A DNA stretch of 64,000 bases from Glandiceps talaboti (Eukaryota > Hemichordata > Enteropneusta > Spengelidae), in the NCBI RefSeq assembly GCF_964340395.1, contig NC_135555.1, positions 8,752,931 to 8,816,930 on the forward strand. Direction: 5' to 3'. The position numbers were made by a program, and so were the translations under genes. Shown one piece after another: positions 28,489-41,400 of the stretch. The notes below the pieces were generated by a model, which was given only the letters and a program-made list of their open reading frames with translations, did not search any database and had not been told where the DNA came from. The stretch's first letter is position 1, and each line of letters begins with the position of its first letter.

Positions 28489-29122
28489 CGTGCGTGCGCG
28501 TGTGAGTAATCATCGGTCTCTATATAGTCTGTAAGATTTGTGTTACACTGTTCTGATAGGACTGACGAACACGACGTACCTTCCAGCCTAAAATGCACAC
28601 AAGACTATAAAGACACATCGTTTACATGTTGTCCAACCCTACCCTGGTTTCTCGAATCAAAGTGAAATGGTATCTGGATGGTAGGGTGGGGTGGTATAAC
28701 ACGCCGTATGTTAACACAGATGTATTAATACCAATTGTTATAGAAAAAGAAGAGGAAACAAGAAACAAGTTGCAAACACAGAAAAGATTGCTTGGATTGA
28801 TATTAGTGGGAAAGTGTAGAAGGGGGAAGGCTGGGTGTATATACAACGAACTGGGGACATTGATAACGACGAATTCCAGCACAGCCATATAAACTGTGCT
28901 ATAACCTACGTAACCATTTGAAGTTAATTTTTATGTGGTCTGATATACAACATGCTCTAATCAACAGTACTTGAAAAATTGCCTAGGTGCAAATATTTTA
29001 ATTGAATATCTAAATTTTATTTCATAATGAATAAAATGTAATTAGCCTAATTTTGTCGTAAAATATGATTAGGAAATTATTTATTTCATGGTCCATTGGT
29101 ACTTGCAGCAATTAAAACAAAT
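27065..29122. other. Intergenic region
   Basis: AT-rich DNA with no recognisable gene. An imperfect inverted repeat (ccatggaggtat... atacctccctccatgg) lies at about 27533-27575. A long compound (TG)n/(GTAT)n/(TCTG)n array occupies 28206-28500. A frame of about 88 codons at 28626-28892 is open on both strands and has no recognised similarity. Confidence 0.6.
28206..28500 (+). repeat. Compound (TGTATG)/(ATGT)/(TG) microsatellite
   Basis: About 295 bp of simple repeat changing motif along its length: gtatgt hexamers, tctg, gtat tetramers, then (gt)n. Long open frames on both strands are repeat artefacts. Confidence 0.95.
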
Positions 29123-29130
29123 CTATAAAG
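29123..29130 (+). promoter_or_regulatory. TATA-like box before the acidic repeat gene
   Basis: ctataaag, 80 bp before the ATG at 29210. This is a plausible spacing for a TATA-driven start site near 29155. Judged only by motif and position. Confidence 0.35.
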
Positions 29131-29209
29131 TGAGTCCTTTCTGTTCTCAACACCCAGACACGTTGTACACGGACACTAGTGCTTGCTCTCACAGGGGAAC
29201 ATTTCAACG

Positions 29210-29845
29210 ATGCTGTGTCTCTGTTTGTTTAATAGTTTTATGCTTTTCTCTACATTCCCGGCGTTTTCCGTTTATGGCAAACCAATGTATAAAAGTGTGG
29301 ATCCAGACGTTTTGGAGAGAATTAAACTCGATAGTGGTTCCAGCGTCTACGTCGGAAAACAACAAAAGTCTGTTGCAGATGATGATGGAGACGTGGAAGT
29401 TGCTGTTTTCGAAGTCGGAGATGCTATGGAGGTTGGTACTGCACTGTTTGTAATCACGGGAGGCTATGACTCGGATGTAGAGAGTGGTGGTACAGAAATT
29501 GGTATTGCAGAAATTGGTTACGTAGACAATAGTGGTGGAGAAAGTACTAGTGGTCGTGCAGAAAGTCGGAACGTAGAAAATGATGATGCAAAGATCGAAA
29601 GTGGAGGTGCAGAAAGAGATGACGTACAGAGTAGAGGTGCAGAAAGTGGTATTGCAGAAATTGGTAACGTAGACAATAATGGTGGAGAAAGTGGTCGTGC
29701 AGAAAGTCGGAACGTAGGAAATGATGATGCAAAGATCGAAAGTGGAGGTGTAGAAAGTGGTGACATGGAGAGTGGTGGTGCAGAAAGTGGTATTGCAGAA
29801 ATTGGTGACGTAGACAATCGAGAGTGGAGGTGCAGAAAGTGGTGA
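29210..29845 (+). CDS. Putative secreted acidic repeat protein, frameshifted near its end
   Basis: From the ATG at 29210: a hydrophobic start (MLCLCLFNSFMLFSTFPAF) that reads as a signal peptide, then a non-repetitive stretch (KPMYKSVDPDVLERIKLDSG), then from about 29470 an acidic Ser/Gly/Glu/Asp repeat. Higher-order units of about 47-50 residues (VDNxGGES...GRAESRNV...NDDAKIESGG...AESGIAEIG) occur twice and a third copy is started. In the third copy the frame breaks after VDN (29815-29825) and ends at a tga at 29843. In the neighbouring frame the acidic repeat continues and ends at a taa at 29916-29918. No domain is recognised. It could be an extracellular matrix or mineral-binding protein, but that is only a guess from composition. 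The antisense strand is also open, which weakens the case for coding. Confidence 0.4.
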   Translation: MLCLCLFNSFMLFSTFPAFSVYGKPMYKSVDPDVLERIKLDSGSSVYVGKQQKSVADDDGDVEVAVFEVGDAMEVGTALFVITGGYDSDVESGGTEIGIAEIGYVDNSGGESTSGRAESRNVENDDAKIESGGAERDDVQSRGAESGIAEIGNVDNNGGESGRAESRNVGNDDAKIESGGVESGDMESGGAESGIAEIGDVDNREWRCRKW

Positions 29846-29918
29846 CGTGGAGCCGGAGAGTGGTGGTGCAGAAAGTGGTAGCAGTGACGATCCCGACCTC
29901 AACATTTTCCTAATTTAA

Positions 29919-32286
29919 GAATTAAGACATTGGTGGTAAAAAATCAGAAGAGGAGAAAATAATGAATACGAGGATAATGGTAGTCACCCTGTGTCAAGTC
30001 TCTGACCACTATAGTGGACATTATTTGTCGACGTGGTATATCAAGGTATTACAACATACACCATGGATGAATACATCATACTGGGTATTGGTATATACCA
30101 TCATGGAAAAGTCGTATAGTAATTGTTGGTAATCCATTTGGTGTCTTGTATTTTCTTTGAGTAAATTTGTTCCGTTTCTCCCTGACACAGTGATTTTTAG
30201 ACGAAAACTATAAATATATATAAGCTTACATCTTAACTTTCAGTCTTGTCAGGGTGTAGTTCTTTAGACAGGTTACTCATGAAACGTCAGGAAAATTTTT
30301 ATTTTGCTGGTCTGAAAACATGTCAGAAAACACAAATGTTGTCTTAATTCTACACACTTACATAAATTATTACGTCATGGTTTGGAGAATGATGTAATTG
30401 CACATCGTGGGCTTAATATCTACCTACTGTGAGCCCACTGCATGATCAATGTATTACGACTTATTCTATTACCGTAAAGAGGACAGTAGTTGACGACTAT
30501 ATATGGACAGTGGTTTACGACGATGTATGGATAAATAGAAACTGTGTAGTGGTATCTATTGAAAGATTGTCAAAAAATTGTTTTGGTGTCAAGTGTTTTT
30601 ATTTTAATTACATTTATATTTTTTCCTGAAATATTACTCACCTGAGAGCAATTATAGACTAAAACTATACAAATAATCTATTAGTCGTGTTTTCGAGTGT
30701 TTAGAAATACTCAAAATATCTCAAAATTGCGTTTCCATAGTAACTTAAAGTATTTGTACATGTCTATGGTAGTAGCAGTAAATGTAGCAAACATTCAATG
30801 TCTCTATGGCCGGCCCAGTCAGATGATGATATCAGACATTTTTTTTCCATTTACGGTAAATACTGTTGTATATTTGTCCGTCAGCATACAACTGTCGCGT
30901 CACGTCATGAACACGGTCAAACAAAGGGTGTGAACCATAAAAACTAAGCGGACTGCATTTCCACAGAAGTGGGTAACTAAACGCCCGCATAACACTGGCA
31001 TACGACTACTTATGACGACCACAACCACCAACTCACCGATTAGATGGGTGTCACATGACTATGATACCGCCAAAGCACAGTCGCTTGTGAGATATAATTC
31101 TATTCAAACAGTCATAATACAAAAATAACAGCGTTATTAGGTATTTACGAATATGAAAAAATCGTCAACCGTAAACGTACACCGGTGACGGTATGTTTTG
31201 AATATTTGCGAAAACCTTAGTACATTATGACCATCTGTGGATAGAATATTAACTTACAAACGACGCCGACTGTGCTACACACTGATTCCGTGGTCCAACC
31301 TGACTTTACTGTACCTCGTGATTATTCAATTTCCCCCGTAGTTGTCTAGGTTTTTTCAATGAGAAGGTCATGTTTTTTTGGTTTGAATATCTCCTTCAAA
31401 ATTACATCCCAAACCATTCAGAAGGTCATGAGATAAAGGTGACGTCATTAATTATGGTTGATTAACCTTGCCTGTATCCATGGAGGTATAAGGGGAGTCT
31501 GGTTTCCTCTATCGGGTATTTCGTTGTGACACAGTTCGCCACGCACGGCGTGAAACATCCTTACCTCCATCACTTCTGATATTGCGGTGATTACCAATAT
31601 CTATAGGCACTGCCTATGTGTATGCTAATGTTATAAACTCCGAGTCACTGAATGTTGATCTAAAGACATTATTTATAAAAGGTATAAAGGTCCATTCACA
31701 CCTTGTATTTCTAAAGCCGTTGTTTCATTTTGACAATTTTATTCTGTTGTGAACACTATTACAAGAATGCCTATATAAACCATAGACAGTTTTCCCCCAC
31801 CACTGTCTATGGATAAACCCTGCTTTGACATCATATATGTAATAATTAGCCTTTTAGCTGAGCCAAAGAAAAACAATTTTAAAGTCCAATGTATTCGACA
31901 TTTCTTTATCATGTTAAATAGCAGTCGCATATATCATCGATGGCAGATACTAGTATGTAATGTATAGTAATTTGAAGTGAGTAATACAGAATACAAAACT
32001 GGTTATTGAACAGCCAATTGATAAATAATATCGCATATAATGCTTCCTCGTTGCTTTCTTTGAATTTGCTGATGACGTAGAAAATCATGGAAATACACGA
32101 CTGGAGTGTATTGGCAAAACACATGCCTTGGCGCTCCTCAAGTGGCAGTGAAAATATAGCAAAATTTAGCGAGAAGTAGACTGCGATTGTAAAGTTAAGA
32201 ATGTTGAAATCGTGTATTTAAAAAAATAACAATATACATGAATAACTCAAGAAAACTTTATGAAAAAGTTATGGGCGGCCCGCTGG
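29919..32286. other. Intergenic region upstream of RREB1
   Basis: No gene recognised. A second copy of a 21-bp sequence also found at 27534 (starting tccatggagg, ending aaggggag) lies near 31482. A hairpin with arms ccatagacagt/actgtctatgg lies at 31780-31812. Confidence 0.55.
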
Positions 32287-32402
32287 ATTCTGGGAATACC
32301 ACTCTTATGAGCATGCGTTGTTTGAGTGACACCGCCATTTTACCGGCTAATATTTTATGCATGACGAGATGTTGATTTGTTTAGAACGTATCAGTGTTCA
32401 TG
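32287..32402 (+). promoter_or_regulatory. RREB1 promoter and 5' UTR
   Basis: Seen: a ZNF143-like core attctgggaat (32287-32297), an NRF1-like half-site gcatgcg (32311-32317) and a YY1-type accgccattt (32331-32340), all within 120 bp of the start codon. There is no TATA box. The GC content rises locally and CpGs appear around the first exon. Confidence 0.5.
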
Positions 32403-35400
32403 ATGTCGCGGCGTAAACAGGCCAACCCGAACCGTGTTGCAGGTGAGTTTCTTAAACCTCTCTGATGTACTTTATATGTTTAAAAGTGAGATGTATTGGT
32501 AGTTTGAGTGATGTTGAGTCGCCACGAGAAGCCGGAAGCTGAAAGTTGGAATGAGTTCGGAGCGAGAGGCTCACGAAGTGTACGAATTTATCCTTTTGTA
32601 TTTTGCTCTGTGAGAGAGCCCTTTTGTTGGGATGCGGGGCGGTGTACCACGGCCGTTCATCATTTCAGCTCACCTTTCGGGCAGTGGGTATTTCGTTTTT
32701 CGCGTGTTTCAGGTTGTCACGAAATAAACTTTAGTGGATATGTGAGAGAGTTGTTAGAACTTTTCAGTGGTGAATGAAAGTGACTCCTCCTTTTCTCTCA
32801 TCCTTGACAACGTCCGGCGATGATTTTTTTCTGAAGACCTACGTGAAGTGTTGTAGGGTGTGAATAAATTATATTTAACAATTAGGGAGCGCATCTTGAC
32901 CTAAAGTGTCCGTTTTCACAGTTTCAAGAAATTGTTACACGTCGCAAAGTTTTGTAATTTGGCCCTGTCATTCCGGAGATAAAATGAAACAACGAACAAC
33001 TTTTAGGTGCATGTTGATGCGGAAGTGATGGAGTCGTGTAAAAGATGTCCTCACGAAATGGTGTCGTTCGGAATGTCAGTTCTTTGCTCTCTAAGACCCT
33101 AGGCAAACAAAATGGCCGACGCATAGCAGACCGTGTGGTGGAATGTTTTTACCTTGCCGAATCTAATGATAGGCGATGATTTGATAGCAGGCGACTTTCT
33201 ATAGAATATTCATAAAGTGTTTTACAAATCAAACCAATTTTAACTAAGCCAGGATTCTGTCAAGTGATTGTACATTGTGTGGCATTTGAAGGATGCAAGT
33301 CTGATCTTGAAGTTTTTTTTTATTGATCCATCACTCAGATGCAAATGAGATGGGCAAAGGGCAAGCTTCATCACGTTTCTTGTTCAAATCCTCCTAAAAG
33401 CTGATGGGGTGTGGAAACTAAATAAGCAGTATGTTAATTAAGCTGATATGACTGCTGTCACTATAAACAGTCACAACTCTAAACTCTGGGCATGGCATAC
33501 ATAAAAAAATTGACCACTCCTTCTCCACTAAAATACCTGTCTCCCTTTCATGCAGATCAGTCAAAAATTATAGTCTCTGTTGTTAAATAGGCGAAGGAAT
33601 TAGAGACTGTTGCCATAGTAACAGAAAAGTTTCAAGTGATGCCCACTATCTAGAGTGAATTTACATTTGATACTGTCTTTAATAAGTTCAGTGCAGTGAC
33701 TTGTATTAAATTTGGGCACCCTTGTACAGAGATGAAATGGAGAGAGATTAAGTTTTGTCTGTCAATTGGCCATAGAACTTAGCCAGTGCTCTATCATTGT
33801 GCCAAGGCCTATTACGTCTATAAAACACCCAGACAAAGTATGTTAGAATGTCCGCCCATATTGATTTGTACTCTGTAGCACCGGTCGCTATGACAGGTTG
33901 TATATGAAAGGACTACATACGGCCAAGGTCATTTTCAGTCTCAAAAGTTAGCAATCTCTTGAAGGTGTTTGGGATGACCTGTGAGACAAATCTTATCCAA
34001 ATGATGTAAAAATATGTTGTTCAAACAGTGGAGCTTTGATAAGAGCTTATGGAGGAGTTGGCAGAATTAGTCCCTTTGCTTATCATTTGTATGCAAATGA
34101 GTTGATTGAAAAGGTGTTGCAAAGTGTTCACACTCCCTATGCTATGTGCTAGGTGTGTGTGTGTATAACTCCAAATGTCCACCTCCAAGCTTTTCACTCT
34201 CTTTGCAAACTTTGTGCACAGTATCCTTTCAAATCTTAGAATCTGATACTTTTCTGTATTATGGCCTCAGCTTGATTTGTAGGTATTGTATTATGATATG
34301 GGCGGTGAGCTGAGTTTCAGTGTTTTGTAGAGGTCGTCTCCATCCCATGGCCGGACTAACTTATCTTACTGACTGACTTGACAAAACTATTTATAGCTCC
34401 TTCTACCCTTGCATGTCCCATTGTGGTGCTATTGTGCAGTTCTCAGTACAGATGCTAGTCAGGTATTCTGCTATGCATGAAGTAAGAAACCTGGATAATA
34501 TTTTGCCTAGAAACTATACCCTTCTATCTCTTTAAACAGTGCATCAAAGTTTTTCACCCTACTTCTAAATTGTTGTCCTTTCATTTCCATACAAGAACCC
34601 ATCCCAATATTAGTTTGCATTTGGTGATCATGCTCTTTGACCTGAATGCTATTATTCCTTTATTCACCTGGAGTGTTGCTATGGTAACCAACCGTCAAAC
34701 AGGTATTATACAAAAGATAAGTGTATCTGTGATGCACGTCTGGACATTTCCCATATCAGGTAGCATTTTATGAAACTCTGGTGTAGAAAAATACATGGTG
34801 TATGTTGTAGTCATAAAACTAAAAAACTACATGCATAGTTCTGTCACTTTTAACTGCTGTGTTTATTTGTTTGTGCTCACTTTCAGTCCAAGATCTAAGC
34901 CCAGAGACTTGGCTATCTGGCCTGACTGTCAAATCAGTATGTGTGGAGCTCTATAGCCAAGATTGAAGTATCTGAGTATGTCCTAGATTCAACTGGAGTT
35001 TTAACACGCTGAAAATACTATGGTTTTAGATTTGCTCAATTCTCCAGCTTTTTTCGTATTTTATTTGAATTTTTCAATTCTCCAGGCTTTTTTCATATTT
35101 CAGTTGAATATTATTAAAAAAACAACAAAAAACCCGACAACACAACTATGATCAGACTTGAACCTGAAGTCAGTTGAAGGTGGCAATCTGATTAAAATCC
35201 GATATAGTGTACAGTTTGCGATTTCTCTTTTTGGCAGTTACGTTTACTGTCGTTGGTTCATTTGTGAGTGCACATCTGACGCAATACCGTAGTTTATCCC
35301 GAACCCAATCTTGTACTTACGAGTAGCCAACCAGAATCCGTCTTACAATATAACATGCAGCATTTGAAATTGAAAGAAAGAGAACCAGCCAAACAATAAC

Positions 35401-38400
35401 AATAACATTGTTGTCTGTGCTCTGTGCCCGTGCGCTTTTCGAAGAGTGCTCTGAAGTACTGTACCCGTTTGTTTTGGCATATTACACGTTTTCATTGGTT
35501 TAGTGAATTCACTCAGCGCTCTCGTATGGCTCAGGAAAACGTATAGTATTGTGTCATATGTATTTAACGAGCATTCATAAAAGAACAAGCGACAGTAAAT
35601 GTGACAGCCAAAAAAGAAATCGCAAAGTGTACACTACATCGGATGTTATTCTGTAAGCCATACAAGACTACTTATATTAACTGGAGAAAATATAAAAAAA
35701 AGTTGACACCATTTTCTGTAAAAAACTAAACGTGAATAACACACTCAAATCATTTAAAGAATATGGAAAAAACCTCCTAAGGGACTGGTGCTTGTCTATC
35801 ATCAGGTATAAACCTAACAATAATTTTCGGATCAACATCCTCAGAAAGAGAATAAAGAATTTTACAATTTTGACAATTAGGTGCCCATCAGTGTTCCCTC
35901 TAAGTTTTTTTGAGACTGAGCAACTTAAGGAGAAGGATAAAAATGGAAAGGGTCTCGTGGCGGCCGCACTTGCAGGGGATGGTGTGGTTCACAAGCAAAA
36001 TCATACGTTTATTTGCAATATGGAGGCAACACTTTTTACCTGCTCTTGGATGCTGAATAGAAACTCTATGAAAACATTTCATCTACTCATTAATGATACT
36101 ATATTTGTAGATATTTTCTGTTTTATTCTTGATTGTTGGACATAAGGTTGCGCAAAACATGAAATTTGACTGCAAAAGTCTTAGCAGAACACTGGTGCCC
36201 GATTGAAAAGACAACTGACTGTAATAATAGAAAACAGTAGAAGATAATCAGAATGATTTGATACTTTTAACCCTTTCAGGACTAGAAACTTTCCCGCCAA
36301 AATTTTTGAACAAAAATTCTTGTTTCTCTGTAATTTTTGGAAAAAGATCAACTTTATTTTAGATCAGAATTCAAGAAATATTACTTCCCAATGAAGTAAT
36401 ATTCTTAAATTTTAGAAAATGTTCTTACAATCAAGTTTCTATTTATTCCAATGTCGTCTCTAGGAATGAAAGGGTTAACTCAGTTGCAACACTTGCTGTG
36501 AGCGTGTTTATTTTGCCACTCAAAAATGTTGGCCTGATAGACAATTTTTCACACCTTGGTGCTATTCTATTTTGTGAATAAATTACTTTGACTGCACTAC
36601 CACATCACTTTGTTTGAGTTGATGTATTTATTCTCACCTAATTACAATGTAACAAAATCTATCTCTCACTTGTAGTTACCCAAAAAACTGACTGGAGAAA
36701 GTGATTCCAATTTTGGCACAATAAATATATAAATAGATATTTTTGTCATTTTGTAATGAATATTTCTACTCACAGAGTCAAACTATTTCTAGGAAGGGAA
36801 TCCAAAATTTCGCTGACATCATTACTAAGTACCACCCAGAGTCCATAAACATTCGTTCTCGCATTATTGACGTTGTTGTTGCTAAATGAGTGTGAATTTA
36901 GTTTAGAGTCAAAATACACACACTGACAGTATTACAGAAAAACATCCATCTGAATTCGGTGATAATCTGTGATAATCTGACTCCATATTGTTTGATGATA
37001 CTAGACACAGACAACATATGATAATTGTCAGTGTACTGCATTTCCTGTAGGCCATGGGATGATGAGATGACAAGGTTGGTGAATCATAACAGAGTTTCCA
37101 GTGTCCATGTGTCTTTAGACACCATGTGATTAACTTATTATAATCTATATTGATTAATTATGAATAATGTTTATATAATAGGCATAAATATGACTTTCAA
37201 GAGGGGGATAATTTTCAATAGAAAATGTTCGAGAGGAGGGATAATTTTCAAATGAAAACCCATCTGTGTTTGTATTCCAGTGTATTACATGAAACTCCTG
37301 TTCCAAACACAAACATGAAAATTGTTTAATTTTTGACTGCAACTTCAGTCTTTATCAACAAAGGGTCAAACTGTTGATGAAGACTGACAGTTCCAGTCAA
37401 AAAATTTAGGTAATAATTTGTAAGTTTGTGTTAGGTACAGACACTTAATGTAATACACAGGAGAGGATCACTGTATAAGTCATAAAGTTATTATAGATTG
37501 GAAGTCAATTGACTTGAAACAAAATATCGTCTGGCTCAACAAAAGTCATGCTATTATTGACAACAGATTGTTGCCAAATCATATACATTGTAACAACTTT
37601 TATCAGGAGATGTCAATGGATTAAATTATACCAATACAATGTTCGTCGTGCCAGATAAGTTTTTGCAATATCTGGTAAGATATTTGTCAAACCAGACAAT
37701 AAGATTTAGGATTGTTAGTATATTTTTTGTGAAGCCAGACAAGTTTCAATTTAAATGGCTTCCATTGTATTTGCTTTAGGAGAAGGGAAGGCGATGATCT
37801 AACATTGTAACAGAGAGGAGGAATCAGCCACAGGTTCTCTACCTGATAGAGGGACTGCGTCTCAAACCTTTTCAAAGATCTCCAGTGATAGTTTTTGTTG
37901 ATACTTTGGCAGCAGCCTACTGTAATTGTTCTTGTCTGATAGTTGGCAGGACAAGGTGTGAATGACCTTCAGGTTGAATTAATACTCTAAACATGTCTCA
38001 TAGTTCAGATGACTTTCAGTTTACTTCTAGCTCTTTTTTGTCATCATTTTATCTTCTCTGGTAGAATTGGAATATCGATAGCTGTATACTGTAGAAGTAT
38101 TCATCAGTAATATGCTAATTCACTCCCCTTCCTTCGCTCATCATCCATGATAAGAATTGTTAATATTTGTTTGTCTTTTTTTACCGTTGTTCAGTTGTTC
38201 AGTTGTCGAAAGGTCATCTCCTCTCAATTCTCTTCAAAGATTGATATAGAGAAGTAAGTAAACACAAATTTTTTTGTGTATTTACAAAAATATGATATTC
38301 ATGTCGTAGAGTGAAATGAACTGTTTAGGTGAAGGCCAGTGAAGTTGTACAATTACAGGCAGACCTTCAGAGGGTTCATTGAAGGGTGGTTTGTCATAGC

Positions 38401-41400
38401 GGTGTTTCAAGGTCTTCTCTTTCAACTACCTAGAGGTATAAATTTTACCCAAATAGATACAGGTATTAATCTGCCAAACACATTGTAAAAAAAATGACAG
38501 TCAACTGAAAAATGCTTGTCATGTTCAAATAATCCTTTATTGAGTTGGCTTCCCCACCACCACCACCACCACCACCACCACCATCACTAGTTTCAAGATG
38601 GGAGATGAAATGACCAGTTTACAATAGCTCTATTTCAAAATTGAGTTGTCTGGCAAATGACATTTTTTCTCCATAAGATAGAATGAATTCTGAAACCAGA
38701 TGAGTAATATAATATATGTCCTGTTTGTTCCAGACTACTTTTTTTTTGTATGATTATTGTTGTAGTTCGGCTATTGTGTTCCTCCATGTCATGTGAGAGG
38801 CTGTCACACCTGAGTGATGTCGTCAAACTCTCTTTAAATAAAATGCTAATTAGGCGAAGAGATTTCAGACTTTTCCTTCCTTCATCTAAAAAAACCTACT
38901 TGAGATTTAAGGTCTGAGTTGAAGTATGGAGGCGTAAAGATGTAGACTAGGCAGAACTGGTGTATGACTGATGTCTGTTATGTGAAATTGTCGGCATACT
39001 CGTGTTGGCAGGACGTCAGTGCTGTCACCATTTAATATATATGTGATGAAATACTGGCACTATGTGTACCCATATATTAGTGGAACACTTCAATTTGTTT
39101 TCATAGAATTCACAGTGACCTAATACTTGTCACTGTAAGATAACAATTTCTGTTTAGAAATTTTGTAATTTTGTGGATTTTTTTTTGGATGGCTTGCACT
39201 AAAAAGCCCAAAGTAGTGAGGAGAATGACTGTTGTATGTTGGCACTGTGCCAATGTGACTGTCCTCACGAACAGAGTATCTGTACAAACCTAAAGTTTTC
39301 AATGGAATCCAAGCGATGCATGATGAACTCAAAGTTCTCCATAGATTGTAATATTGAAAAAAAAAGTGTGACAAGTTCACTTAGTTATGAAGAGAGTTAG
39401 AGATAGTTGTCGAAAAATCACAATAGACACACTATTTTCATTTTATCTGAAGTTGGTAGTATTGGGATTTTGAGATTTACTGACGTTGTAGAGGTCAGAG
39501 TGGTGGGTGTTTGCTGATGGGGGAGAAGTAGTGGTGATGTAAAATGGTGACTGTCCTTTCAACATAGTATTTGATTACTGATACACAATACACCATTCTG
39601 TCGGCCATTGTTACACACGACACCCTATGCATAACAATAGGTATAGACCAAATGTAACATTACTGACTGTCCTCTATATAGTACCACCATCTCAGGGATA
39701 AAACAGGAAGGAAAAAAAAAGTGAAGTTCAATCTCTTTTGTCCTGAGAAGTAATTCGGTATATGGTCCAAGTTTATTACGTGTAAAGTTGATAGATGTAA
39801 ATCGTAAAATTTGGGGCATTCACGTTATTACTGTAGGGAAGGATTTAATATCTTGAGTTTGCTTGTGTGTATGGATACACTGATAAAAGACACACATTGT
39901 GTGTCATTGGGTAGCAGTTGTTAGGGTGATTATTTGAAGGATAGGTGCCAAATTTTGAAGCGCTATAGTTTTTGTTGAGATATTTTTCATAATGCTGAAA
40001 GGAAAAGTATTTGACAAGGATGAAACTTGTCTGTCTTTGTCAGTTTTGACTTTTAAGATAGAAATTTACCATCAAAATGAACACTTTTGGGATATGCTAA
40101 ACTTTAATTCGATGTTATCCACATTGTTATTCATTTGCTGTTTTATTTTCTGAAACAAAAAGGTTTTATTTGAGAGAAGCTATTATTGCAGGTCAAGTTT
40201 GAACACATACTAGTAGTCTGTATATCCTGTTCTGTTGTCTCTGTTATCTATACAAATTAATTAATTCAAGGAAGTGACTGGCATGCCAACACAGATATGT
40301 TGAATTGTTCATTTGGTGTGAAAAAGTGCTCTATGAAACAGGTTGACATGGCAACAGGAAATGAGAGTATCTATGTGATGGTCTGTTCTTTGATTAATCA
40401 AAAATCAGTTATGAAAAATAATATCTTGATAGGATATTATCTTTATTGAAAATGTTTTAGATGTTTTCTCAGTGTAGAGAGTATTAGCTTACATTTCACT
40501 GTTGACAGAGTGGTCTTAGTCACATTGCTTGAAAACAAAATATGTGAAATGTTGTGAAAAGTATCTTGGAATTGAATAAAACAAATAAAAAGTACAGGAA
40601 TGAAAATATAAATTTAGAAAAAAGTATTTGAGATAATCTCATTTCAAACCGTCACTGTTTAAGCGCAGTGACACCATTAGTCTAGAGGCTGTGTGTGGCT
40701 TTGAGTCTTTATCTACACTGGAAAAAAACATTCAAAGCCACGGATAGCCTCTGGACAAGCAGTAGTTTTGATGGAAAAATTAGTTTAAAATTGGACATTG
40801 TGAACGTTGTGATAATGAAACTCCATATATACACACACCATAGTTATTTATCTAAAGTTCATGAACCTTGATAGGGGGGTGGGACGGATCTTTTACAATC
40901 AATTGATGTTATTGTCATGTACATACATTTTAACATTATTGTGAATTTAAATTTTGTCAGTATCTTCATGAAGTATGTAAGAAACTCATTGAAAATTTAC
41001 CAATTTATAGCACTTAAAAAAAGTGTATTAACACAGGGTGAATTTACCAATTTATAGAACTTTAAAAAGTGTATTAACACAGGGAGAATTTACCAATTTA
41101 TTGAACTTTCAAAAGCGTATTATAACGTAGAATTTACCAATTTATAGAACTTTCAAAAAACATGTAGGGAACTCTGAGCGAGTTTGTCATTTTGTGGCAC
41201 TTTAACAAAAATGTGTTTGGAACTCTGGGTGAGTTTATTAATTTGTAGCACCAAAAAAAAAAAAAAATGGAGGGAACTCAGGGAAAATTTACCAATTTAT
41301 CGAACTTCAAAAAAACATACAGGGAACTCAGACAGAGAGAGTTTATCGATTTGCAACACTAAAAAAATGAGTAAAGAAACTCTGGGAGAGTGTATACATT

